Below the pieces are notes generated by a model. The model ran no database searches. It had not been told where the DNA came from and saw only the letters and a list, made by a program, of their open reading frames with translations. DNA of 64,000 bases from Streptomyces sp. JH34 (GTDB lineage: Bacteria; Actinomycetota; Actinomycetes; Streptomycetales; Streptomycetaceae), in NCBI RefSeq assembly GCF_029428875.1, contig NZ_JAJSOO010000001.1, forward strand, positions 4,774,001-4,838,000. The letters run 5' to 3'. Made by a program: the position numbers and the translations under genes. Position 1 is the first letter of the stretch. The number at the start of each line of letters is the position of its first letter. Shown one piece after another: positions 1-7,751 of the stretch.

Positions 1-851
1 CCCTGTCGCTGATGCAGTCCGACATCCCCGACTACCTCAAGACGATTAACAACCGTTCCAGCGCCGACCGCACCGAGGTCAGATACCTCAACAGGGTCGA
101 GGAGATGACAAGTCGACTCCGGCAGGACCAGATTCCCGAAGCGATGGAAAAGCTTGCACAAAGGGCTAAGGGCGGCAAGGCCATTGATGTCTGCCTCGCG
201 TCCAGCCTGATCGAAGTGGGTATCGATATCGACCGGCTTTCTCTCATGGCAGTGGTGGGCCAACCCAAGAGCACCTCCCAGTACATTCAGGTCACAGGCC
301 GGGTCGGCCGAAAGTGGGACAAGCGTCCCGGCTTGGTTGTCACCCTCTACGGTGCTGCCAAACCGCGCGACCGAAGCCACTTCGAGCGCTTTCGCAGCTA
401 CCACCAGCGGCTTTACGCCCAGGTTGAACCCACCAGCGCAACCCCCTTCGCTCCGCCGGCCCTGGACCGCGCGTTGCATGCCGTCGCCGTCGCCTATATC
501 CGACAGACAGCCGATCAGTCTCTTCCACCGTTTCCCTTCCCTGCGGAACTGTTCGACAAAGCTGTGGAACTCCTGTGCACCCGGGTGGCGTTCTGCGATC
601 CCGGTGAGGAGGATCGCGTCGTTTCCGTTCTGAGTAAACTCCGCAAAGAATGGGCCAACTGGCAGCCGACCTCATGGGGGACACCGGGAGGAAGCGCTGA
701 GCTCGGCAGCCTTATGCGTGCTGCGGGCCAATATGCAGACGGCAACGTTGAGGCAAGCACCTGGCCCACTCCCACGTCCATGCGCGGTGCCGACGCCGAA
801 TGCCGCGCCGAGATCACACAGCAGTACGCACTCGAAGGAGCCAAACAGTGA
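1..851 (+). CDS. drmA: DrmA, DISARM helicase (3' part only)
   Basis: This is the C-terminal part of a superfamily 2 helicase; the start lies before the window and the reading frame enters at base 3. The helicase C-domain shows a GIDI motif (motif V) and QVTGRVGR (motif VI, with the arginine finger), then a segment rich in aromatic residues and a non-conserved tail. DrmA is the helicase core of DISARM, a multi-gene system that blocks phage DNA after entry. The assignment rests on the helicase type together with the DrmB gene directly downstream, which overlaps the stop codon by GTGA and has its ribosome binding site (gaagga) inside this gene. Base composition looks less GC-rich than the rest of the window, which suggests acquired DNA. 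An unrelated DUF1998-associated helicase is the main alternative. Confidence 0.8.
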   Translation, partial: LSLMQSDIPDYLKTINNRSSADRTEVRYLNRVEEMTSRLRQDQIPEAMEKLAQRAKGGKAIDVCLASSLIEVGIDIDRLSLMAVVGQPKSTSQYIQVTGRVGRKWDKRPGLVVTLYGAAKPRDRSHFERFRSYHQRLYAQVEPTSATPFAPPALDRALHAVAVAYIRQTADQSLPPFPFPAELFDKAVELLCTRVAFCDPGEEDRVVSVLSKLRKEWANWQPTSWGTPGGSAELGSLMRAAGQYADGNVEASTWPTPTSMRGADAECRAEITQQYALEGAKQ

Positions 852-2770
852 TCCGCGGCAAAGTTCGGCGCTCTCAACTCGTAGCACCCTTCGGGCCTGG
901 AGCTATGCAGGTCCTCGCGGATGGCACTTCTGTCATCACCGCCGGCCTCGACCACTGGTTCGTCCCCGGTGAAAGGCTGGACCAAGAGGAGTTCCGCATC
1001 CACGAGTGGCGACTGGAGAGTCACCTGGGGGTGGACGCTCTCTACACCCCGCCTGACTATCGGGACAACTTCAAGGCCAGCCCCGGCCAGTACAACACTA
1101 AGCTCCAGGTCCCAGTCCTGCGCTTCCCCGCCTGGAGCTTCTGCCCCCGGTGCCGCGCTCTCACTCCGCACCCGCTGCACATCGCGGACCGACCGCGCTG
1201 CGCCAACCCCGACTGCTCCGGACAGAAGGCGTCCTGGACGCCGTTTCTCGCCCAAGTGCCCTTCGTGGCTCTGTGCGAGCGTGGCCACCTCCAGGACTTC
1301 CCCTGGGTTGAGTGGGTCCACAAGTCCGCCAGCCCGACATGCCGGTCGCCTAAGCTCAAGCTTCGGACCTCGGGCGGTGGCACCCTGGCCTCGCAGCGTG
1401 TCGTGTGCGAGACCTGCCACAAGGATCGGGGACTGGAAGGCATCACATCAGTAGAGCGTTCTAACCGGGAGCACGAGCAGGGGACCACATACCTCACTGC
1501 TCACCTCGAGGACGGAACCGAGTTCTCCTGCCGTGGAGCGATGCCCTGGCTCGGTCTGGAGATGGGTAGAGGAACCTGCGGAGAGCCGTTGCGCGGCAGT
1601 CTCCGAGGTGCATCCAACGTCTACTACGCCTTGGTCAAGAGCTCGATCTTCATCCCTGAAGCATCATCGGTGGGAGTGGATCCCAGCGTGCTAGAGGCCC
1701 TCGAAGAACAGACGATCGCTAGGGCTCGGGCGAACGTCCGCGATGTCCTGGAAGACGGCGACAAACTGACCGCGAGCCGCCTGCGGCGTGCCGCGAAGAA
1801 GAACGCCTTCCGCCTGGAGAGCTTCACCGATACGCAGATCGAGTCGGCTCTCGCGATTCTGGAAGGCCCAGCGGAGACATCCCACCAGCTGACGACGGAG
1901 TCTGTCGACGGCCCAGGATTGTTCCGTCACCAGGAGTACACGAGCATTCGAGACACGATCGACTCCGCCGAACTAGTGGTCAGGGAGCCGGAGGGCGCCC
2001 GTGCTAAGGACGTCGAGGAGTTGATCTCGCGAGTCCGCCTCGTCGAGAAGCTGCGGGAGACCCGAGTTCTCTGGGGGTTCAACCGAGTCTTCGCCGAGTC
2101 ATCCCGGCAGGACACCGACGCCCGCACCGCCCTGTTGCGCCGCCAGACCCCTGATGCCGGCGAGTCGTGGCTCCCCGCCTACACAGTGCTCGGAGAGGGC
2201 ATCTACCTGGAACTCTCTCCGGAAGCTCTCACGAAGTGGGAGGCCGGTTCCCTGGTGCAGAAGCGGCTGGTTCCTATGGCCCAGCAGTTCCAGTTGCTCG
2301 CTCATGAACGCCATCTCGCCCAACGAGAGGTAACTCCTCGGCTGGTCTTGCTGCACACGCTCGCGCACCTGCTGATCAACCAGCTGACGTTCGAGTGCGG
2401 CTACAGCTCGGCGTCGCTCCGAGAACGCCTCTACGACTCACCTGGCACTGATGGAATGAATGGCTTGCTCATCTACACAGCCGCCGGGGACTCAGAAGGA
2501 ACCCTGGGCGGACTCGTGCGAATGGGCCAGCCTGAGCGCTTCGAAGAGGTACTGCGGAACGCGATCACCAATGCTCGCTGGTGCTCCTCTGACCCAGTCT
2601 GTATGGACAGCTACGGCCAGGGGCCGGATTCCTGCAATCTCGCAGCGTGCCACAGCTGCGCTTTGCTGCCCGAGACGGCGTGCGAGGAGTTCAATCGTTT
2701 CTTGGACCGTGGGCTGGTAGCCGGAACCTTGGATGATCCCGACCTCGGGTTCTTCAGCAGGCTTGAGTGA
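848..2770 (+). CDS. drmB: DrmB, DISARM protein with DUF1998 domain
   Basis: This 640-residue protein is the partner of the DrmA helicase in DISARM defence. The GTG start at 848 overlaps the drmA stop and is preceded by a good gaagga site, so translational coupling is clear; the longer upstream frame is not used. An N-terminal zinc ribbon is visible (CPRC at about residues 99-102 and CANPDC at 118-123), followed by the CERGHLQDFPW motif typical of DrmB. Near the C-terminus there is the HTLAHLL segment and a cysteine-rich cluster (about residues 579-612) of the DUF1998 family. The third core gene, drmC (a phospholipase D-like protein), would normally be close by but does not follow here: the next gene is a convergent integrase. 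Confidence 0.85.
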   Translation: MIRGKVRRSQLVAPFGPGAMQVLADGTSVITAGLDHWFVPGERLDQEEFRIHEWRLESHLGVDALYTPPDYRDNFKASPGQYNTKLQVPVLRFPAWSFCPRCRALTPHPLHIADRPRCANPDCSGQKASWTPFLAQVPFVALCERGHLQDFPWVEWVHKSASPTCRSPKLKLRTSGGGTLASQRVVCETCHKDRGLEGITSVERSNREHEQGTTYLTAHLEDGTEFSCRGAMPWLGLEMGRGTCGEPLRGSLRGASNVYYALVKSSIFIPEASSVGVDPSVLEALEEQTIARARANVRDVLEDGDKLTASRLRRAAKKNAFRLESFTDTQIESALAILEGPAETSHQLTTESVDGPGLFRHQEYTSIRDTIDSAELVVREPEGARAKDVEELISRVRLVEKLRETRVLWGFNRVFAESSRQDTDARTALLRRQTPDAGESWLPAYTVLGEGIYLELSPEALTKWEAGSLVQKRLVPMAQQFQLLAHERHLAQREVTPRLVLLHTLAHLLINQLTFECGYSSASLRERLYDSPGTDGMNGLLIYTAAGDSEGTLGGLVRMGQPERFEEVLRNAITNARWCSSDPVCMDSYGQGPDSCNLAACHSCALLPETACEEFNRFLDRGLVAGTLDDPDLGFFSRLE

Positions 2771-2901
2771 CCTTGGCCGGTTGTCTGGTTCCAGCAAGAC
2801 CTGTGGTGGTAGGTGACATCCGCACTGGAGCTACGCAGTCTGGGACACGGTGTCCGGAGGGCCCTTCAGTCCCTCTCTGTCAGCCCCACATAGGACACGG
2901 T
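2771..2901. repeat. Intergenic spacer with repeated GGACACGGT
   Basis: The 131 bp between drmB and the convergent integrase gene contain no gene. GGACACGGT occurs at 2843-2851, where it forms part of a short inverted repeat with GTGTCC, and again at 2893-2901, exactly 50 bp later and ending against the integrase stop codon. Possible roles are integrase or excisionase arm sites, or weak transcription termination. No excisionase gene was found beside it. Confidence 0.4.
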
Positions 2902-4161
2902 CTAAGCGCCGATCAACCGTAGACCGCGAGCGGACGAGGGGCTGCCGCCCATGGCAGCCTGCACGGCGGCACTGATGTCTGAGTCGAGCGACCTGGCCAA
3001 GTGCCCGTAGCGGTCGATCGTCGTCTGGATCGACTCATGACCCAGCCGGGCCTGGATCGCCGGCAGAGGTATGTTCGCGGCTACCAACCAGGCGACGTGG
3101 CTGTGCCGCAGGTCGTGAATCCGAGGCTGGCGGGGAAGGCCGGCCTCCATCGCGGCAGCGACTGCGGGTATCCATTTCCGGTTGTAGAAGTTGGAATGCC
3201 TCCACGCCTTGCCCGTCGGCGTGCGGAAGATGAACGCCTCCGGTGACATCCCCTGCGTCAGCCTTCGGGCGAGGTCCACCTGCGTCGGGGCGAGCGCGAC
3301 CAGACGGCGCGCCTTCCTCGTCTTCGGGGGCCCGAGGAAGAATGAGGACTGTGCGCCCCTGGGTGACCTCTTCCAGGCCCTTTGGACGTTGACTGTCGGC
3401 CCAGGGCCGCCAAGTCGAAGATCTTGTGCCTGGAGGGCCGTAGCCTCGCCCCACCGCATGCCTGTACCGATCAACCAGTCGGCGAGGTCTCGGGCTGCAG
3501 GGTCGGTGAGGTGCTTGCGGAGGAGTTGGTACTCCTCCTGTTCCAGGAAGACCATCTCCTCGGATGTCCCGTCGTCGACACGAGGCAGGCGGGTGTTCGC
3601 GCAGCAGTTCTTGGTGCGCAGTGGGGGATCGGCGTCGATCGCCGCTTGCACGATGCACCACAGCAGGCCGTGCCGATTGGCTGTGGACTTCGGCGAGGCC
3701 GGTCGACGGACCCACCGCCCTGTCTGTGCGTCCTGCTGGCCTGCTTCCTGAAGCCGAACCCAGTCCTGGACGTCGTCAGCGGTGATGTTCCCGATCGTGG
3801 CCGGCATCACCAGTCCCGATCGGGTGGTGTGCGCCATGAGGGAGATGTGCCGATCCACCTCGCGCCGGTAGTCGTCCCGGGTCCGCGGGTCGATACCCGT
3901 GAGGCGGTCGACGTAGCGCCGAGCCCAGTCGGTGAGGAGCACGTCGTCGGGGTCCTGCTCGGGCTCGACGAAGCCCTGGCCTGGAACCCAGCCGTAGGGC
4001 CAGTGCTGCTTGTGGGCGTCGACGAGCCTCTTGAAGGCGTCCGCCTGGTCCACGTCCCCGAACCTCTCGGCTTCCCATGAGCCGCCACGCCCTCCCTGGA
4101 GCCAGCGGACCTGGAAACTCGCCGTTCCGTCCTTGCGGACCCGCTTCCTGATCGTTGCCAT
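2902..4161 (-). CDS. Tyrosine site-specific recombinase (integrase)
   Basis: This 419-residue integrase catalyses recombination between an element and the chromosome. It has an N-terminal arm-binding region starting MATIRKRV, a core-binding SAM-like domain in the first half, and the catalytic domain with Arg in TGMRWGEA, the HDLRHSH box, and the terminal GHESIQTTIDRYGH motif carrying the nucleophilic Tyr. The ATG at 4161 is chosen because the protein then begins directly with the conserved N-terminal domain; the open frame continues upstream through the terminator and tRNA but is not plausible there. The gene sits directly beside the 3' end of tRNA-His, the usual arrangement for an element inserted into a tRNA gene, so the DISARM genes on its other side are likely cargo. 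Confidence 0.9.
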   Translation of the reverse strand: MATIRKRVRKDGTASFQVRWLQGGRGGSWEAERFGDVDQADAFKRLVDAHKQHWPYGWVPGQGFVEPEQDPDDVLLTDWARRYVDRLTGIDPRTRDDYRREVDRHISLMAHTTRSGLVMPATIGNITADDVQDWVRLQEAGQQDAQTGRWVRRPASPKSTANRHGLLWCIVQAAIDADPPLRTKNCCANTRLPRVDDGTSEEMVFLEQEEYQLLRKHLTDPAARDLADWLIGTGMRWGEATALQAQDLRLGGPGPTVNVQRAWKRSPRGAQSSFFLGPPKTRKARRLVALAPTQVDLARRLTQGMSPEAFIFRTPTGKAWRHSNFYNRKWIPAVAAAMEAGLPRQPRIHDLRHSHVAWLVAANIPLPAIQARLGHESIQTTIDRYGHLARSLDSDISAAVQAAMGGSPSSARGLRLIGA

Positions 4162-4226
4162 GGGTCGCACGTTAGGTCGAAAATCCGGCCGCGTTTGGCC
4201 GTGGTTTGGCCAGCCCAGAGAACGAA

Positions 4227-4264
4227 GAAGCCCCTGACCTGCGTCTCCGCAGGTCAGGGGCTTC
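4227..4264 (-). terminator. Intrinsic terminator after tRNA-His
   Basis: A perfect 17-bp stem (4227-4243 with 4248-4264) closes a four-base loop about ten bases past the tRNA 3' end. On the minus strand it is followed by a short T-rich stretch. It should end tRNA-His transcription before the integrase gene. The attachment core may run through the tRNA end and this hairpin. Confidence 0.85.
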
Positions 4265-4273
4265 CCCTTCAAG

Positions 4274-4347
4274 GGTGAGTAACGGGACTTGAACCCGCGA
4301 CATCCTGGACCACAACCAGGTGCTCTGCCAGCTGAGCTATACCCACC
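4274..4347 (-). tRNA. tRNA-His (GTG anticodon), probable attachment site
   Basis: The minus strand folds as a cloverleaf. The acceptor stem GTGGGTA pairs with TACTCAC, an extra G at -1 faces a C discriminator as expected for histidine tRNA, the anticodon loop reads ttGTGgt, and the T loop has TTCGAGT. CCA is not encoded. An integrase gene lies just beyond the 3' end, which makes this gene the likely attB target. The duplicated 3' end at the far side of the element would be outside the window. Confidence 0.95.
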
Positions 4348-4469
4348 ATGTCGTCCGGTCGTTTCACTGACCGGCCGAGAAAAAGTGTACAGGGTCCGAG
4401 CGGGTGCTCGCGCCCGACTTCCTGGGGGACGGTGCACGGGCCCCGGAGGGCCCGTGACCAGCGACTCTT

Positions 4470-5078
4470 CTACTGCTGTCCGGCGGGCGGCGTGTGGCGC
4501 GCCGCGATCTCCTTGGCGCGGGCGGAGTCCGGGCCGGGCTGCGGCACGAAGACCGCGTCCCGGTAGTACCGCAGCTCCGTGATGGAGTCGCGGATGTCGG
4601 CCAGCGCCCGGTGGTTGCCGTTCTTCTCCGGACTGTTGAAGTACGCCCTCGGGTACCAGCGGCGGGACAGCTCCTTGACCGAGGACACATCGACGATCCG
4701 GTAGTGGAGGTAGCCCTCCAGCGACGGCATGTCCCGCGACAGGAAGCCCCGGTCGGTACCGACCGAGTTTCCGCACAGGGGGGCCTTGCCGGGCTCCTTC
4801 ACGTGCTCACGGATGTAGGCCAGGACCCGCTCCTCGGCGTCGGCCAGGGTCGTGCCCCCTGCCAGCTCGTCGAGCAGGCCCGAGGCGGTGTGCATCTGCC
4901 GCACCACCTCGGGCATGGTCTCCAGGGCCGCGTCCGGCGGGCGGATCACGATGTCCACCCCTTCACCGAGCACGTTCAGTTCCGAGTCGGTGACCAGCGC
5001 GGCCACCTCGATGAGTGCGTCGTCCGTCAACGAGAGCCCGGTCATCTCGCAGTCGATCCACACCATGCGATCGTTCAT
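4470..5078 (-). CDS. orn: Oligoribonuclease
   Basis: Oligoribonuclease is a cytoplasmic 3'-to-5' exonuclease that degrades 2-5 nucleotide RNAs, including the linear product of c-di-GMP breakdown. The 202-residue protein has the DEDDh exonuclease signature: WIDCEMTGL near the N-terminus (Asp and Glu metal ligands), a middle Asp in NSVGTDRGFL, and HRALADI with the catalytic His and Asp. The ATG at 5078 is preferred over a GTG three codons upstream because the family starts with MNDRMVWIDCEM. It lies 10 bp after adpA in the same direction and is probably co-transcribed with it, as the adpA-ornA order is conserved in Streptomyces. Confidence 0.96.
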   Translation of the reverse strand: MNDRMVWIDCEMTGLSLTDDALIEVAALVTDSELNVLGEGVDIVIRPPDAALETMPEVVRQMHTASGLLDELAGGTTLADAEERVLAYIREHVKEPGKAPLCGNSVGTDRGFLSRDMPSLEGYLHYRIVDVSSVKELSRRWYPRAYFNSPEKNGNHRALADIRDSITELRYYRDAVFVPQPGPDSARAKEIAARHTPPAGQQ

Positions 5079-5088
5079 GGCCCCCACC

Positions 5089-6321
5089 CTACGGGGCGCT
5101 GCGCTGCCCCGGCAGGGCCGGGCGACCCGGAACGTACGCCTCGGAAACCGCTCCCAGGCGCTCCACGACGCCCCCCGGAGCCGTCGTCGCGGTGACCGGG
5201 GACGGGCCGGGGGAGGTCGCCGCAGCGGCCCGCCGGCTCGATGCCGTGCCCTGGACGGGAACGGACGTCTCGATCGCCGTGGTGACGCTCTCCAGTACCC
5301 CGCCCTGCGGACGGCGTGCCCGGTAGGCGGCGCGGTACGCGGCGGGGGAGGAGCCCAGCTGGCGGCGGAAGTGCCCGCGCAGCGCGACCGGCGAGCGGAA
5401 GCCGCAGCGTCCCGCCACCTCGTCGACCGAGTAGTCGGAGGTCTCGAGAAGCCGCTGCGCCTGCAGCACGCGCTGGGTGATGAGCCACTGGAGCGGTGCG
5501 CTGCCCGTGAGTGAACGGAACCTGCGGTCGAAGGTCCGTCGGCTCATGTAGGCACGCGCGGCCAGCGTCTCCACGTCGAACTGCTCGTGGAGATGCTCCA
5601 GCGCCCAGGCCACGACCTCGGCGAGCGGGTCGGAGCCGATCTCTTCAGGTAAAGATCTGTCGAGGTAGCGCTCCTGACCGCCACTGCGCCGCGGCGGTAC
5701 GACGAGCCTGCGGGCCAGGGCCCCGGCCGCCTCGGTGCCGTGGTCGGTACGGACTATGTGGAGGCAGAGATCGATTCCGGCCGCCGTCCCGGCCGAGGTG
5801 AGCACATCGCCGTCGTCGACGAACAGCTCACGCGGATCGACGTGCACCGACGGATAGCGCTTGGCCAGAGTCGGTGCGTACATCCAGTGCGTGGTGGCCG
5901 GACGGCCGTCCAGCAGGCCGGCCGCGGCGAGGACGAAGGCCCCCGTGCAGAGACCGACGATGCGGGCGCCCTCCTCATGGGCGCGGCGCAGCGCGTCCAG
6001 TGCCTCTGCGGGCGGCGGGGAGGTGATGGACCGCCAGGCGGGCACCACGACGGTGCCGGCCCTGCTGATCGCCTCCAGGCCGTACGGCGCGCTGAGTTCG
6101 AGCCCGCCGGTGGTGCGCAGCGGTCCTTCCTCACCCCCGCAGACCAGCAGGCGGTAGCGCGGAACGCCCGCGTCCTGCCGGTCGATTCCGAAAACTGAGA
6201 GCGGAATGGAGCTCTCGAAGATAGGGCCGCCACTGAACAGCAGTACGGCTACGACTTCCCGGCGTCGCCGCCCGGTCAGTTTCCGTGCGGCCTCCGTTGC
6301 GGTGGCGGAGTCCTGGCTCAT
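5089..6321 (-). CDS. adpA: AdpA, global regulator of development and secondary metabolism
   Basis: AdpA is the AraC/XylS-family master regulator of morphological differentiation and antibiotic production in Streptomyces. The 410-residue protein has an N-terminal DJ-1/PfpI-like dimerisation domain (FSGGPIFESS to about residue 210, with the GLCTGAFVLA segment), a linker, and two helix-turn-helix motifs in the C-terminal AraC domain (LAARAYMSRRTFDRRF and VDEVAGRCGF). The tail after RARRPQ is variable in the family. A single TTA codon lies in the linker, so translation should need the bldA leucyl-tRNA. The ATG at 6321 matches the known N-terminus (MSQDS). The gene is followed by orn after 10 bp and preceded by a long gene-free region expected to hold its promoters. 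Confidence 0.97.
   Translation of the reverse strand: MSQDSATATEAARKLTGRRRREVVAVLLFSGGPIFESSIPLSVFGIDRQDAGVPRYRLLVCGGEEGPLRTTGGLELSAPYGLEAISRAGTVVVPAWRSITSPPPAEALDALRRAHEEGARIVGLCTGAFVLAAAGLLDGRPATTHWMYAPTLAKRYPSVHVDPRELFVDDGDVLTSAGTAAGIDLCLHIVRTDHGTEAAGALARRLVVPPRRSGGQERYLDRSLPEEIGSDPLAEVVAWALEHLHEQFDVETLAARAYMSRRTFDRRFRSLTGSAPLQWLITQRVLQAQRLLETSDYSVDEVAGRCGFRSPVALRGHFRRQLGSSPAAYRAAYRARRPQGGVLESVTTAIETSVPVQGTASSRRAAAATSPGPSPVTATTAPGGVVERLGAVSEAYVPGRPALPGQRSAP
5650..5652 (-). promoter_or_regulatory. TTA codon in adpA (bldA control point)
   Basis: Codon 224 of adpA is TTA, in the linker between the dimerisation and DNA-binding domains. TTA is the rarest codon in Streptomyces and is read only by the bldA tRNA, so this codon makes AdpA synthesis bldA-dependent. 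The same position is conserved in adpA orthologues. Confidence 0.92.
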
Positions 6322-7145
6322 GACGCTAAGCCCCCCTCGGTGTTCGCGTCTTCCTGGTCCCTACGGGCCTGTCGCTCCTGCACGTTTCCCCTCGGTCTCG
6401 CACGGGTCCACCAGTCCTCGACTCATGATCGAATCTACTGCGTCCCGTGACCCCGACGTGACACGTTCCCCCACCGGCACTATGTCGACAAGGCAACTTG
6501 GCGCGAAGCGTTCGATCACGAAGCGTTTCACTCGCGAGCCCCACAGGGAAGTGCGCATCGCGATCATGGCCCGTCCCCATAGGGTCAAAGCGTACCGCGC
6601 GGTCTATTCCTTCCTGGTGGCACGCGGGTTGGGCCCTTGTGGGAGCAAGGGAACGGGGTGGGGGTGAAGTTGGCTGAAAACCGATGGTTGCGTGCGCGTA
6701 ATCCAGTCATGTGACCGGCGTACGCCCCCTGCCCTCAGGAGCCTCGACGCGCCTCAGGGGTCCCACGGGGCGGTTCGGGCCCCGGACATCGACGTTGTGC
6801 AATTGCATGATGGCAGGGCGTGACATCCCGGGGCGAGTGGTCGGGTAGTGCATTCGGCCGTCCTCCCGGAGCCGGCGCGACGGCCGTCCGGAGGGAGTGA
6901 CGGGAACCCGCCAGAGCGTTCACGAGCTGGATGTACGACGCAACCGGCATTGCCATGACGGGGCGTTCTCCGGCATGCTCCCTCCATCGCCGCATGCGCT
7001 GCGCGAGGGCTGGGCAGTGGAGGAGTGGCGCCGTACCCTTGGGGGTAGGGGGTTGGGAAGACGTTTCCCGGACACAGCTCCACCGCTCACAGGTACACCT
7101 CCAAATCGCTCCCTCCTCATGAGGACTCTCTTCGTCGAGACACCG
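6322..7145. other. Long intergenic region between adpA and the stress protein gene
   Basis: These 824 bp separate the divergent adpA and universal stress protein genes and contain no convincing coding sequence. They should hold the adpA promoters and a long leader, as in other streptomycetes. A direct repeat is listed separately. The right part also contains runs such as gggggtaggggg and several palindromic GC-rich segments without an obvious terminator. Confidence 0.6.
6499..6527. promoter_or_regulatory. Direct repeat with AdpA-like motif upstream of adpA
   Basis: CGAAGCGTT occurs at 6504-6512 and 6519-6527, 15 bp apart. The first copy overlaps TGGCGCGAAG (6499-6508), which matches the AdpA consensus TGGCSNGWWY at nine of ten positions. 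AdpA is known to repress its own gene in S. griseus, so an autoregulatory site is plausible here, but the promoter position is not known from sequence. Confidence 0.35.
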
Positions 7146-7667
7146 ATGGCCGGTCACGAAATCCCTGAACCCGCAGACCGCAAGCAGGTAGCCGACCCAG
7201 GGTCGGAACCGCAGACGGTCGGAGAGTCGCGCCCTTCCTGCGATCCCGCCTTCCGGCATGGCGTCGTGGTCGGCTTCGACGGCTCGATGTCCAGCGAGCG
7301 CGCCCTCGCGTACGCCATCGGAATGGCTCACCGGCACAGCTCCGGGCTGATCATCGTCCACGTGGCCAACCGGCTTCCGACCACCGTCTGGGCCGGCTGC
7401 GAGCCGCCCGTGTTCGTCGACGTGCCCGACCACCGCACCGAGGTCCTCGGCCTGGAGCTGGCGTGCGCGGACTACCTCACCGAGGTGCCCTGGGTGCTCG
7501 TGGAGCGCGGTGGGGACATCTGCCACGAGCTGGAGGAGGTCGGCCGGGAGTACTCGGCCGACGCCATCGTCGTCGGCTCCACGCACGGCATCGTGGGCCG
7601 GATCTTCGGATCCGTGGCCGGCCGCCTGGCGCGTCGGGCGCAGCGCCCGGTCATCGTCATCCCCTGA
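7146..7667 (+). CDS. Universal stress protein (UspA family)
   Basis: A single UspA domain of about 140 residues follows a variable N-terminal stretch of about 35. The nucleotide-binding features are present: VVVGFDGS with the following SSERAL at the domain start and VVGSTHGIVGRIFGSVAGRLARRAQRPVIVI at the end (cut here for reading as GSTHG with the GSVA segment), which is the ATP-binding G-2x-G-9x-G-S/T type. Such proteins bind ATP or act as stress chaperones in the cytoplasm. The ATG at 7146 (MAGHE) is preferred; an in-frame ATG at 7119 is possible and neither has a strong ribosome binding site. It stands alone, convergent with glmS across a shared terminator. Confidence 0.85.
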   Translation: MAGHEIPEPADRKQVADPGSEPQTVGESRPSCDPAFRHGVVVGFDGSMSSERALAYAIGMAHRHSSGLIIVHVANRLPTTVWAGCEPPVFVDVPDHRTEVLGLELACADYLTEVPWVLVERGGDICHELEEVGREYSADAIVVGSTHGIVGRIFGSVAGRLARRAQRPVIVIP

Positions 7668-7670
7668 GCC

Positions 7671-7707
7671 GCGAAAGGCCCCTGACGGAGCGTCAGGGGC
7701 CTTTCGC
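7671..7707. terminator. Bidirectional terminator between stress protein and glmS
   Basis: A perfect 17-bp inverted repeat beginning GCGAAAGGCCCCTGACG closes a three-base loop. It lies four bases after the stress protein stop and 45 bases from the convergent glmS stop, so it can serve both genes. Confidence 0.9.
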
Positions 7708-7751
7708 GGTGCCGTCGTGCGGCGGGCGGACGGGTGGGGTCCGCCACTCGA

